From the NCBI GenBank assembly GCA_030053925.1, contig JASGCX010000009.1, positions 1 to 64,000 on the forward strand: a stretch of DNA of 64,000 bases. The letters run 5' to 3'. Positions within the stretch are counted from its first letter, which is position 1, and each line of letters starts with the position of its first letter. Below are positions 1 through 9,656 of the stretch, in pieces. The notes under the pieces were generated by a model. That model ran no database searches. It was not told the DNA's origin and saw nothing but the letters and a program-made list of their open reading frames with translations. Position numbers and translations under genes: made by a program. The stretch comes from Flavobacterium sp. GTDB taxonomy: Bacteria; Bacteroidota; Bacteroidia; Chitinophagales; Chitinophagaceae.

Positions 1-39
1 TTTAAGTGTTTGAAAATACCCTTAAAACGGTCAACTTAT

Positions 40-236
40 TTCAGGCGCTAACAAACGTGAAAGGTGAAAAGTGAGACGTGAAATGTGAAAATGTGAAATG
101 TGAAAACGTGAAAACGGGAAAGGTGAAAAGTGAGATGTGAAACGTGAAAGGTGAGATGTGAAAGGTGAAATGTGAAAAGTGAAAGGCGAGACGTAAAAGA
201 TGAAACTTGAAACTTGAAACTTGAAACTTGAAATGC
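40..236. repeat. Low-complexity intergenic repeat of short 'gtgaaa(a/t)gtga' units
   Basis: Visible repetition of gtgaaaggtgaaaagtgagacgtgaaatgtgaaa-like units, ending in 'aaacttg' x4. Confidence 0.85.
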
Positions 237-1126
237 TACCCTCTCAACTTAAAATTAAAAACAATCGTTCCTGTTTGTTCATCTTCTGTGCCAACATTCA
301 ATTTTAGTTCTCTTGCTTTGCGCAGTGCAATACTACGAATACTACTGTTGGTGGTGGTAGTGCCTCTTGGATTTACTGTTGCAGAAGTTACATTACCGCT
401 TTTATCAACCACAATATCTACGGCTACTTTTGCAGGTTCGTTAAATTCGTCTTCAAAGCTTGGTAGCTTAAAAAAACGTCTGCCAGCAAGGCCACTTCTA
501 ATGGTTACACCACTATTGCCGGTGCCTCCATTACCTGTATAACTATCACTATTGGTATTGCCATTTGGCTTGCCCTGATCACCAGTACCACCTGCAATAC
601 CTTCATTTTTTACTCCATTGTAAGTATCGCCATTATTGCCGCCTGTACCACTACCGCCAGAATATTTACCCATTTGTGCACGTGGTTTTGGTGCAGGTGG
701 TGTTGGTGGTACTTCGGCTTTTGGCTTTTTTGCAACTACTGGTGGGTTGTTGTTGGGCTTTGGTTTTACGTTGGTTTTTGTAGGTTTATTAACGGTTGCA
801 GCATCATCGGTTTCGTTCTCGTCTGTGGCAATATTTTGCGGTTGTTGTGCGGCTGGTTTTGCAGCAGGTGGGGTGTTAGCAACTGCTTCTTCAACTTTAG
901 AAGGTTCGCCAGGTGTTTGTGGTGCAATATCACCAATACCTGTTTCGCTGTTGCCTAAGTTTACTTCAATACCTTCTTCTTGTACGGGCGGTGGAATATT
1001 GGGTAACGACCATTGTACAAAAAAGAAAATGATAAACAATAAGCTGCATATCAATAGCGTAATGCCTGAAGCTTTTAGGTTCTTATTTCTTTCAAAATCT
1101 ACTTGCATGTGGGCATAGTTGTTCAT
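236..1126 (-). CDS. TonB-family energy transducer-like protein
   Basis: N-terminal TM segment, Pro/Lys-rich middle (PKPNNNPPVVAKKPKAEVPPTPPAPKPR), C-terminal domain with VDIVVDKSGNVTSATVNPRGTT. Confidence 0.75.
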   Translation of the reverse strand: MNNYAHMQVDFERNKNLKASGITLLICSLLFIIFFFVQWSLPNIPPPVQEEGIEVNLGNSETGIGDIAPQTPGEPSKVEEAVANTPPAAKPAAQQPQNIATDENETDDAATVNKPTKTNVKPKPNNNPPVVAKKPKAEVPPTPPAPKPRAQMGKYSGGSGTGGNNGDTYNGVKNEGIAGGTGDQGKPNGNTNSDSYTGNGGTGNSGVTIRSGLAGRRFFKLPSFEDEFNEPAKVAVDIVVDKSGNVTSATVNPRGTTTTNSSIRSIALRKARELKLNVGTEDEQTGTIVFNFKLRG

Positions 1127-1250
1127 ACAAACTTACACTTCTGTTGATGGATTATTTAGAATGTTGAAAATTACGCTCTTCAGCCTTATGTTGTAAACGG
1201 ATTGATGTAAAGTATGGTTAAAATGTAGCGATGATTTTATGATAGTACTA

Positions 1251-2375
1251 TTACTGTGTTAATTGATGGTACAAATTTGAGTAGGCTTTTACAGTATAAT
1301 TAATGTCATGTTTAAAACTCCATTCTTTACCAAAGGCTTGTAATAACTTGTATTGTGTATCATTTTGTAACAAGGCTAATACTTTATTTGCTAGGGCTTT
1401 TGCGTTTTTAATTTCTACAGCCAATGTTGCTTTATCTTCTAGGTCGGCCAATAAACCAACCCTTGTACCGCAAACAACGCAACCATTTGCCATTGCTTCA
1501 TTTACTACCAACGCTTGTGATTCTGATAAAGAAGTGAGTAAAAAAATGTGTGCTTGCTGATAGAATGTTTGCAATTCATTGAACGTAAGCATACCATGAA
1601 AAACAACTTTTTCGCTTAATCCTAAATCTTTAGAAAGTAGCTGTATTTGCCCATGTAAAGTATCAAAGCCTGCTATGTGCAAAACGCAATCAATTTGCGA
1701 TGAGAGTATTTTAAAAGCATGCAAAAGTGTTGTTTGGTCTTTTACTAAATTAAGATTGGCGGCATGAAAAAACTGATAGGGTGGTATTAGCAATTTTGTA
1801 ACGTTTATAGATATTTCACACGTATTTACACCACCATAAATGATGGTCAATTGATTGTATGGCAAGCCACTTTCTTTAATTTTTTCAAGATGGTAATTTG
1901 ATTGTGCCACCAAGCAATCGCTATGCTTAGTTACCTGCTTAAGTAGCCAGCACATTTGTTTTGAAGCCAATAATCCATAGCTAATTTCTGGTAAATTTAC
2001 CACTTCTGCACCTTTAAAAGTAGTAACAACCGGCTTGCCCGTTAACTTACCCATAATAGCTGCAAGTACCCCACCTGGAAAACCCCAATAAGCTTGAAAC
2101 AAGCTAAAGGGCTTACTAATATGCGTTTTGAGAAGTATTAGAAGTAGTAAAAAAAGTTTCAAGTACAAGTTGGTACTGTCTTTTACTGGCAATGTTTTTA
2201 CCGTATAATTTGGCGGTATAAAGCCTTTATTCAATTGCGTTAATGAGAAAACAGTTACGTCAAATTCATTAGCTAATTTAGCTACCAATTGCATCATTAC
2301 AGGTATGCCTTGCCCTCGATGGCCACCACCAATACCACCGTGTGTAATTATGGCAATGCGTTTTCTGTTACTCAT
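1251..2375 (-). CDS. Glycosyltransferase family 4 / GT-B type
   Basis: GGIGGGHRGQGIPVMMQLVAKLA N-terminus and C-terminal SLSESQALVVNEAMANGCVVCGTRVGLLADL, typical of GT4. Confidence 0.85.
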   Translation of the reverse strand: MSNRKRIAIITHGGIGGGHRGQGIPVMMQLVAKLANEFDVTVFSLTQLNKGFIPPNYTVKTLPVKDSTNLYLKLFLLLLILLKTHISKPFSLFQAYWGFPGGVLAAIMGKLTGKPVVTTFKGAEVVNLPEISYGLLASKQMCWLLKQVTKHSDCLVAQSNYHLEKIKESGLPYNQLTIIYGGVNTCEISINVTKLLIPPYQFFHAANLNLVKDQTTLLHAFKILSSQIDCVLHIAGFDTLHGQIQLLSKDLGLSEKVVFHGMLTFNELQTFYQQAHIFLLTSLSESQALVVNEAMANGCVVCGTRVGLLADLEDKATLAVEIKNAKALANKVLALLQNDTQYKLLQAFGKEWSFKHDINYTVKAYSNLYHQLTQ

Positions 2376-3472
2376 ACTAATTGGGCTAAAGCTGCTTCAA
2401 TATTATTGGCAATGCTACTTGGGCTCAAGTGCCGTTTGTATTGTTGTAATGTCTTGCTACTTTCTTCTTCAATTGCTACACTTACTGATGCTACTAATGC
2501 TTCAAACAAGGCATTTTTATTACCTACATTATACAACAAACCACAGTTATTACCTAGCATCTCGGCAAGTGTAGGTATATTGGTAACAATAGGTACACAA
2601 CCGCAAGACATGGCTTCCGACAATGTGAAACTAGTGCCTTCATGTAAAGAACTTGAGATGTAAAAATCTGCACTAGAATACCAATTGTACAAATCCTGAT
2701 GAGCTATTTTACCAACCAAAATAATATTGTTACAACGAGATTCATTTTGCCCCAAATAACTTGCAACTTCTTCTATTAAATTACTACTGTAAAATAGCAT
2801 GTATAACCTAGCTGTTGGTTGTACTTTTAAAAAACTAGCAAATGCTTGTATTGCTTGTAGTGGTTGCTTTTTAGCATCTAATCTCCCAACCCAAATGTAA
2901 GTAGGATAGCCATTTACCTTAGTAAATAATCTCGCATTTACCCTATCAATTTGTTGAATAGTAGATGCCCCTTCATAAATTGTGAAAATAGGTTTTGCAC
3001 TATCAATATTACCTTCTGCTTGCCATATTTTGCCAGTTTTTTTTGATGGAAAAAAGTAGGCATCTACAAAAAATGAAGCAATTTTTTGCACCATCTTTTT
3101 TATGCCTTTAAATGGAAGTTCGGCATGATGTTGTACAACAATAGTAACGCTTTTGCCAACTACTAATTTTAATAAAATGGTTTGTATTGGAAATACTGTA
3201 CCATGAATAATAATTACATCTGCCTGTAACTTTTTTACAAAATGGCTTAAGCGAAAGGGTAGAAGTGTTGTTTTCTTATAGAAGTTTACAAATCGATAAT
3301 CAACCGAGTGCCTTTTAATTTCGTCATTGTAATTTATCTGCTGCACAGAAATTACAGTATGCTTTTTGGCTAGTTCTTCTAGCACAACATTTACAGGTTG
3401 CATTTTAGCCAACCAATCTTCTGGCTTATCGTATTTTTTTGAGCAGAAATAATTTAAGTACACTATTCTCAT
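2372..3472 (-). CDS. Glycosyltransferase (GT-B, family 4-like)
   Basis: YIWVGRLDAKKQPLQAIQAF and SSSLHEGTSFTLSEAMSCGCVPIVTNIPTLAEML motifs; 4-bp overlap with the downstream GT. Confidence 0.85.
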   Translation of the reverse strand: MRIVYLNYFCSKKYDKPEDWLAKMQPVNVVLEELAKKHTVISVQQINYNDEIKRHSVDYRFVNFYKKTTLLPFRLSHFVKKLQADVIIIHGTVFPIQTILLKLVVGKSVTIVVQHHAELPFKGIKKMVQKIASFFVDAYFFPSKKTGKIWQAEGNIDSAKPIFTIYEGASTIQQIDRVNARLFTKVNGYPTYIWVGRLDAKKQPLQAIQAFASFLKVQPTARLYMLFYSSNLIEEVASYLGQNESRCNNIILVGKIAHQDLYNWYSSADFYISSSLHEGTSFTLSEAMSCGCVPIVTNIPTLAEMLGNNCGLLYNVGNKNALFEALVASVSVAIEEESSKTLQQYKRHLSPSSIANNIEAALAQLV

Positions 3473-3608
3473 AAGCGTTAAGCCTTGTATTTATATAGTT
3501 CAACTATTAAAAAAGGTTGCTTTTTTTTATTTAAAATTTAAAAAGTATTGGCAACCATTGCTTATTCAATTACGATTAACTAGTTGAATAACAATAAAAA
3601 AGTTAAGT

Positions 3609-4547
3609 ATGTCGTTAGCTGTTGCATATCTCAAATCGAGACCTTTAGTATCGGCTGATGCAGCAATAGCACTAAAGGTGCTTATTTATTCTGATATTTT
3701 TAGTTATCCTTTAACGCTTACTGAAATTTTTGAACGCAGCGATATTGATGCTATTGAATCTTTAAAGCCTGCACTTTGCGAGCTTGTGAGGGGTGGTTAT
3801 GTTTATTTTATCAATGGTTTTTATTTGCTGCGCAACGATAAAAATTTGGTAGAGCAACGTTTAATAGCCAATAAAAAAGCAAAGAAATATTTACGTATTG
3901 CCAAATGGGTTACTGCGCTTATCAAGCATTTTCCTTTTGTTAGAGGTGTTATGTTATCTGGTTCTATTTCTAAAAACTATATCGACAAGCAATCTGATAT
4001 TGATTATTTCATCATTACAGCACCTAATCGTTTATGGGTTTGTAGATTGTTTTTCATTATTTGCCAAAAGCTTTTATTCTTCAATCGTTGTAAGTTTTTT
4101 TGCTACAACTACATGATAGATGAGCAGCATCTTGCTATTCAACATCGCACTTATTATTCGGCCATAGAAATTGTAACCTTAATACCAACTTACAATGGTA
4201 AAATCTACCGAATATTTCAGCGTTACAACGATTGGACGAAGCAATATTTCCCTAACGCAAACCAACATACTACGCAGTACGTACCTTATACGCAAAGCAT
4301 TTTGCAGCAAACATTTGAAGCACTCTTTAATAATAAATTTGGTGAGTGGGCCGATAAAAAATTGATGTTGTTAACACAAAAAAACTGGCGCAAAAAAATG
4401 GCTAAAAGTAAGTTTACAAATGCTAATGAACTTGAACTGAAACGCTTTACAGCAAAGGCGCACACGCAAAACCATTATGGTTCTATTATGTCGCTTTTTA
4501 CCAGTCGTATGCAGCAATATGAAAGTCTTTTAAATATCAAGTTTTAA
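3609..4547 (+). CDS. Nucleotidyltransferase-fold protein
   Basis: VMLSGSISKNYIDKQSDIDYFIIT resembles the GSxxxG...SDIDxxI nucleotidyltransferase motif. Confidence 0.6.
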   Translation: MSLAVAYLKSRPLVSADAAIALKVLIYSDIFSYPLTLTEIFERSDIDAIESLKPALCELVRGGYVYFINGFYLLRNDKNLVEQRLIANKKAKKYLRIAKWVTALIKHFPFVRGVMLSGSISKNYIDKQSDIDYFIITAPNRLWVCRLFFIICQKLLFFNRCKFFCYNYMIDEQHLAIQHRTYYSAIEIVTLIPTYNGKIYRIFQRYNDWTKQYFPNANQHTTQYVPYTQSILQQTFEALFNNKFGEWADKKLMLLTQKNWRKKMAKSKFTNANELELKRFTAKAHTQNHYGSIMSLFTSRMQQYESLLNIKF

Positions 4548-4588
4548 CTCGCATTTGCAAATTCGTTTCATCAATAAATAATTACACG

Positions 4589-6028
4589 TTGAAGGTACTT
4601 TTTACAAACGCATATTTCTATAGGCTTGATGAAAAACAATGGCAATTACAAAAGCCTTATCCACCATACGGTACTATTGTTGCAGCAGCAGTGGCTCAAA
4701 AAGATGGTCACGATGTAGCACTTTTTGATAGCAGCTTAGAAACTTCACCCAATAATATTCAACCAATTATTGCAGCATCTAAACCTTATTACTTTGTAGT
4801 GTACGATGATAATTTTAATTATCTCAGTAAGATGTGTTTAACCGTTATGCGCAATGCTTGTTTTGAGATGATGGCTCTTGCAAAAGCTGCTGGCTGTAAA
4901 GTATTGGTAAATAGTTCAGATGCTACAGATAATCCGTTTTTGTATTTGCAAGCTGGCGCAGATGTAGTAATGAATGGTGAAGCAGAATTGACTTTGCTAG
5001 AACTTTTGCAAGAAGATACACCAATTGAACAATGCTTAGGCATAAGCTATCTTGTAAATGAACAGTTGGTTACAAACCCTAAAAGGCAAGTACTTACAAA
5101 CCTTGAGTTGCTACCAATGCCAGCCTGGGATTTGATAAATATCTACAGCTATAGAACTATTTGGATGCAGCACCACGGTTACTTTTCACTAAATATTGCA
5201 ACTACAAGAGGCTGCCCTTTTAAGTGTAATTGGTGCGCTAAACCTATTTACGGTAATAGATATAATACCCGTGATGCAGCATCTGTTGTGGCAGAATTAA
5301 ATATGCTGTACGCAGTGCATGATGCACGGCACTATTGGATTTGCGATGATATTTTTGGACTAAAACCCAGTTGGCTTACCGAGTTTAACAAACTTTTAAA
5401 AACAACCAATATTAAGCCCAAACTTAAAATACAATGCAGGGCAGATTTATTGCTGAAAGAAGATACCATTAAAAATTTGCTAGAAGCCGGTTTAGATGAA
5501 GTTTGGATGGGGGCAGAAAGCGGCTCACAAAAAGTGCTTGATGCTATGGATAAAGGCACTACTATTCAGCAGATATACGAAGCAACAACACTTTTAAAAA
5601 AGCACGGTGTAAAGGTTTGCCTGTTTTTGCAATACGGCTACTTAGGTGAAAATGCAAGTGACATTAATTTAACATTGCAAATGCTGAAAGACTTACTACC
5701 ACACGATATTGGCATATCTGTGTCTTATCCTTTGCCTGGTACAGGCTTTTACAACAAGGTAAAAGAGCAACTGAAATACAAACAAAACTGGACCGACTCC
5801 GACGACCTAGCCATGATGTATAAAGGTACCTTTTCGCCAAGTTATTACAAGCACTTATATAGCCACACACATAAAGTATTTCATTTGCAAAAGAGTAAAT
5901 TTAATCTTCAAAATATTGGTAAATTACTACGTAAAAAAGATGTTACACGATTAAAGGCTGCAACCAAATTACCTTACTATTGGTTAGCTGAAAAATGGAG
6001 TTATTTGAAACTTAAATCTTTAGCCTAG
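4589..6028 (+). CDS. B12-binding domain-containing radical SAM protein
   Basis: TTRGCPFKCNWCAKPIYGNRY gives CxxxCxxC; N-terminal cobalamin-binding-like region; GLDEVWMGAESGSQKVLDAMDKGTT; TTG start. Confidence 0.9.
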   Translation: MKVLFTNAYFYRLDEKQWQLQKPYPPYGTIVAAAVAQKDGHDVALFDSSLETSPNNIQPIIAASKPYYFVVYDDNFNYLSKMCLTVMRNACFEMMALAKAAGCKVLVNSSDATDNPFLYLQAGADVVMNGEAELTLLELLQEDTPIEQCLGISYLVNEQLVTNPKRQVLTNLELLPMPAWDLINIYSYRTIWMQHHGYFSLNIATTRGCPFKCNWCAKPIYGNRYNTRDAASVVAELNMLYAVHDARHYWICDDIFGLKPSWLTEFNKLLKTTNIKPKLKIQCRADLLLKEDTIKNLLEAGLDEVWMGAESGSQKVLDAMDKGTTIQQIYEATTLLKKHGVKVCLFLQYGYLGENASDINLTLQMLKDLLPHDIGISVSYPLPGTGFYNKVKEQLKYKQNWTDSDDLAMMYKGTFSPSYYKHLYSHTHKVFHLQKSKFNLQNIGKLLRKKDVTRLKAATKLPYYWLAEKWSYLKLKSLA

Positions 6029-6843
6029 TGTCTGTACCATTTGACTATTTAGCTAATAGCTACGACAATAGTTTTACCAACTCGGCCGTTGGTTTAGCAC
6101 AGCGAAAGCAAGTGTGGCAGCATCTTACAGAAATTTTACAAGATAAAACCAATGTGCAAGTGCTAGAATTAAATTGTGGTACTGGTGAAGATGCCAAATG
6201 GCTTGCTCAAAATGGAGCTACGGTTTTAGCAACAGATATTTCAAGTGAAATGATCAAAATTGCCGAAGCTAAAATTGCAAGCAATCATTTACAACAACAA
6301 GTTGTTTGTAAGCAAATGGATATTCGCAACATAGGCTGTTTGAACGGTGAACAAGAAAAATTCGATATTGTTTTTTCAAATTTTGGTGGCTTAAACTGTA
6401 TTGCACCTAACGAGTTTAATACTTTTTTACAAACGCAATTACCCAAACTTTTAAATACAAATGGTAAAGCTATTCTTGTGATAATGCCTCGCTTCTGCTT
6501 GTGGGAAACATTGTACTATACAGTGAAACTGAAATTTAACCACATTTTTAGAAGGCTTACCAAACATAACTTACAGGCATCATTGGGCAACAACAACAGT
6601 ATTGCAACTTGGTATTATTCACCAAAATGGCTACAACAACATTTACCATCAACCTTATACCAAAAGGCATTATTGCCAATTGGTTTTTTTCTGCCACCAT
6701 CTTATGTCAATGGTTTTTTTACAAAACATTTAAGACTTTTAAAAGTACTAGAACAATTAGAAAGTATTGCCAATAAATTACCCATTTTAGCTTTTGCGTC
6801 AGACCATTATTTAATTCATTTGCAAACCAAAGCACAAGCATGA
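6028..6843 (+). CDS. Class I SAM-dependent methyltransferase
   Basis: VLELNCGTGEDAKWLAQNGATVLATDISSEMIKIAEAK SAM-binding motif; GTG start overlapping the upstream stop. Confidence 0.9.
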   Translation: MSVPFDYLANSYDNSFTNSAVGLAQRKQVWQHLTEILQDKTNVQVLELNCGTGEDAKWLAQNGATVLATDISSEMIKIAEAKIASNHLQQQVVCKQMDIRNIGCLNGEQEKFDIVFSNFGGLNCIAPNEFNTFLQTQLPKLLNTNGKAILVIMPRFCLWETLYYTVKLKFNHIFRRLTKHNLQASLGNNNSIATWYYSPKWLQQHLPSTLYQKALLPIGFFLPPSYVNGFFTKHLRLLKVLEQLESIANKLPILAFASDHYLIHLQTKAQA

Positions 6844-8243
6844 TAGTATTAACACACGGCTATTTTTTGCAGGATGATGAGCGAGAAAAAACAATCATGA
6901 AACCTTATCCGCCATTAGGTATCTTGTATCTATCAGCTTTTTTAGATGCCCACATGCTAGCTCACGAAGTGTTCGATACAACATTTTCTTCAAGAGACAT
7001 TTTCGAGAACTATTTACTAGAAAAACAACCAACCATACTAGCCATTTATGTTAACTTGATGACTAAAGTAAATGTGGTAAAAACAATTCAGTTTATTCAA
7101 TCGCAGCCAAGTTTACAGCACACAAAAATTATTCTAGGTGGCCCAGATGTGCGGTACAATAAAGAGCAACTATTAAACCGCGGTGCACATTTTTTAGTGG
7201 TGGGTGAGGGCGAAGAAACCTTTTATGAACTAGTGAATGCATTGTATCAACAGCAAGATTATCTAGCTATACCAGGCATCTCGTTTAAAAATACTGATGG
7301 TACAATTATTATTAATCCCGAAAGAACACTGCGTAAAAATTTAGATGAATTACCTTTTCCTAATAGGCAAAAAATAAACCTTGAAGCTTATTTACAAACT
7401 TGGAAAAAGCACCACGGATTCAGTTCGGTTACGGTAAGTACCATGCGTGGTTGCCCATATAGTTGTCATTGGTGTAGCCGTGGCGTTTATGGCAAAAGCT
7501 ATCGTCGTAGGTCGCCACAAAACGTAATTGACGAAATAAAATTCATTCAGCAACAATACAAGCCAGACAATATTTGGTTTGTAGATGATGTATTTACCGT
7601 AAGCCACAAGTGGCTAGAAGAATTTACACAATTGGTAGAATTACAAAACATAAAAGTGAATTACGAATGTATTACTAGAGCAGATAGATTGAATGAAGAC
7701 GTGATTCAATTATTAAAACAATCGGGCTGTTTTAGGGTATGGATTGGTGCAGAAAGCGGTAGCCAAAAAATCATTGATTTAATGGATAGAAGGGTAGATG
7801 TGATGGTGGTTCAACGCATGATTAATGCGGCTCAAAAAGCAGGTATTCAGGCAGGTACATTTATTATGTTAGGCTATCCATCAGAAACAGAAGATGATAT
7901 AAAAGCAACACTGCAACATTTAAAAAAATCAAACCCACATTGGTTTACCATTACGGTTACATATCCTATTCGTGGTACCGAATTGTTTGAAGAAGTTGAA
8001 GCCGTTAGCAATGCCAATGATATTAATTGGGCTGAAAATACCGACCGTGATATTGATTTTAAAAGAACCTACAACAAACGCTATTATCATTTTGCCGTAA
8101 AATGGATTGTGCATGAAATGGCATTTTTTCAGCGCAAGCAAAAACAATTGAACTATATAACTGCTGCCAAAGCCAAATTACAAGCCATAACTGCAAGGGC
8201 TGGCATGATGCTAGAGAAAAGACGCACATTGCTTGCATCATAA
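6840..8243 (+). CDS. B12-binding domain-containing radical SAM protein
   Basis: TMRGCPYSCHWCSRGVYGKSYRRRSPQNVIDEI (CxxxCxxC) and ILGGPDVRYNKEQLLNRGAHFLVVGEGEETFYELV. Confidence 0.9.
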   Translation: MIVLTHGYFLQDDEREKTIMKPYPPLGILYLSAFLDAHMLAHEVFDTTFSSRDIFENYLLEKQPTILAIYVNLMTKVNVVKTIQFIQSQPSLQHTKIILGGPDVRYNKEQLLNRGAHFLVVGEGEETFYELVNALYQQQDYLAIPGISFKNTDGTIIINPERTLRKNLDELPFPNRQKINLEAYLQTWKKHHGFSSVTVSTMRGCPYSCHWCSRGVYGKSYRRRSPQNVIDEIKFIQQQYKPDNIWFVDDVFTVSHKWLEEFTQLVELQNIKVNYECITRADRLNEDVIQLLKQSGCFRVWIGAESGSQKIIDLMDRRVDVMVVQRMINAAQKAGIQAGTFIMLGYPSETEDDIKATLQHLKKSNPHWFTITVTYPIRGTELFEEVEAVSNANDINWAENTDRDIDFKRTYNKRYYHFAVKWIVHEMAFFQRKQKQLNYITAAKAKLQAITARAGMMLEKRRTLLAS

Positions 8244-8279
8244 TATTATTCATCTTTGTCACTTCAAATTTTCTTAGTT

Positions 8280-8765
8280 ATGGCAATATTAATACTGGTT
8301 ACAGGTGGCACTTTCGATAAAGAATACAATGAATTAACAGGCGAATTATTCTTTAAAAATACACACTTGCAAGAGATGCTAAAATTGGGTAGAAACCTTG
8401 CAGATGTTAGATCGCACACTTTAATGATGGCCGATAGTTTGCAATTAACCGAAGCCGATAGACAAACCATTGTACACTATTGCAAAACTGCCAAAGAAAC
8501 CGAAATTATTATTACACATGGTACAGATACAATGGTAGAAACCGCAAAAAAATTAGCTGCGCAAATAACCAATAAAACCATTGTATTAACTGGCGCTATG
8601 ATACCTTATAAATTTGGTAGCTCAGATGGGTTGTTCAATTTAGGTAGCGCTTTGGCATTTGTACAAACCTTGCCCAAAGGTGTGTATGTTGCTATGAATG
8701 GTTGCTATTTTGAGGCAAACAATGTACGTAAAAATAGGCAGGATGGCATTTTTGAAGCCTTGTAA
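8280..8765 (+). CDS. Single-domain asparaginase-like protein
   Basis: ILVTGGTFDKEYNE and THGTDTMVETAK motifs of asparaginases; likely start is the internal Met at 8280. Confidence 0.8.
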   Translation: MAILILVTGGTFDKEYNELTGELFFKNTHLQEMLKLGRNLADVRSHTLMMADSLQLTEADRQTIVHYCKTAKETEIIITHGTDTMVETAKKLAAQITNKTIVLTGAMIPYKFGSSDGLFNLGSALAFVQTLPKGVYVAMNGCYFEANNVRKNRQDGIFEAL

Positions 8766-8851
8766 ACAAAAGGTATAAAGCTTTAAGCATTTGCAATATT
8801 TGTTTCATATATTCGCTTGGCATAAAAAAACTCAAAAAAGCATTATTTTTT

Positions 8852-9589
8852 ATGAAAGTATTATCTCTGCTTGTCTTTACTGTTATTATTTCTCTTAATC
8901 TATCTGCACAAAATGATACGCTTTATCAATTTTATAATAATAAAGGAATTGTTTGTAGCAAAGACTCTGCTTATATCGTAACTAAAGTATTTGTCATCGA
9001 AAATTTTTGGCAAAGAACTAGAACAAAAATTAGTGATAGTAACATATTTACTAGAGAAAGTTTTCTTGATAAAAACTGTAAAATAAAACAAGGTTATTCT
9101 TATCAGTATTCAGATGAAGGCAAGATGATTAGCAGCTTTTATTATGAGAATAATAAAATATTAAATGGTAAATATTTTTACCCGAATGGAAGAATAAATG
9201 GCGAAGCACTTTATGATACCACAGGCATAATAACTTTTCAAAGAGGTTACGATTCGACAGGTAACGTTTTGCAAAGCTATATATTCATGAGAGATGCCGA
9301 GATTATTGGTGGACAAGCTGCTTGGATTAAGTATTTACAAAATAATTTAGATCCAGATATTCCAGCAAAACGAAATGCACCTAAAGGCAGTTATAGAGTT
9401 GTTCTGACCTTTATTGTAGATAATGACGGAAATATTTCTGATATTACAGCTAATGATCCAGGCTATGGCACTAAGGAAGAAGCAATGAGGGTAATAAAAA
9501 AAGGCCCCAAATGGATACCTGCAATAGAAAATGGAAGAAATGTTACTTCAAGAAAACGACAAGCGATTTCCTTCAACGTATCAAATTAA
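8852..9589 (+). CDS. Secreted protein with MORN-like repeats and TonB C-terminal-like domain
   Basis: Signal peptide, NGKYFYPNGRINGEALYD, C-terminal RVVLTFIVDNDGNISDITANDPGYGT...WIPAIENGRNV. Confidence 0.65.
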   Translation: MKVLSLLVFTVIISLNLSAQNDTLYQFYNNKGIVCSKDSAYIVTKVFVIENFWQRTRTKISDSNIFTRESFLDKNCKIKQGYSYQYSDEGKMISSFYYENNKILNGKYFYPNGRINGEALYDTTGIITFQRGYDSTGNVLQSYIFMRDAEIIGGQAAWIKYLQNNLDPDIPAKRNAPKGSYRVVLTFIVDNDGNISDITANDPGYGTKEEAMRVIKKGPKWIPAIENGRNVTSRKRQAISFNVSN

Positions 9590-9656
9590 TACCTCAAAAA
9601 TTCTTCGTTCCAGAAGATATTTCCCATAACTTTCCATCTCAATTAACAATTGTAAA

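Noticed and set aside
228-1118. Plus-strand ORFs at 228, 565, 636 and 674
   Set aside because: Antisense shadows of the TonB-like gene; biased composition, no recognisable domain.
8280-8765. Asparaginase as a truncated pseudogene
   Set aside because: Although only about 160 aa, single-domain asparaginase-like proteins are known and the reading frame is clean.
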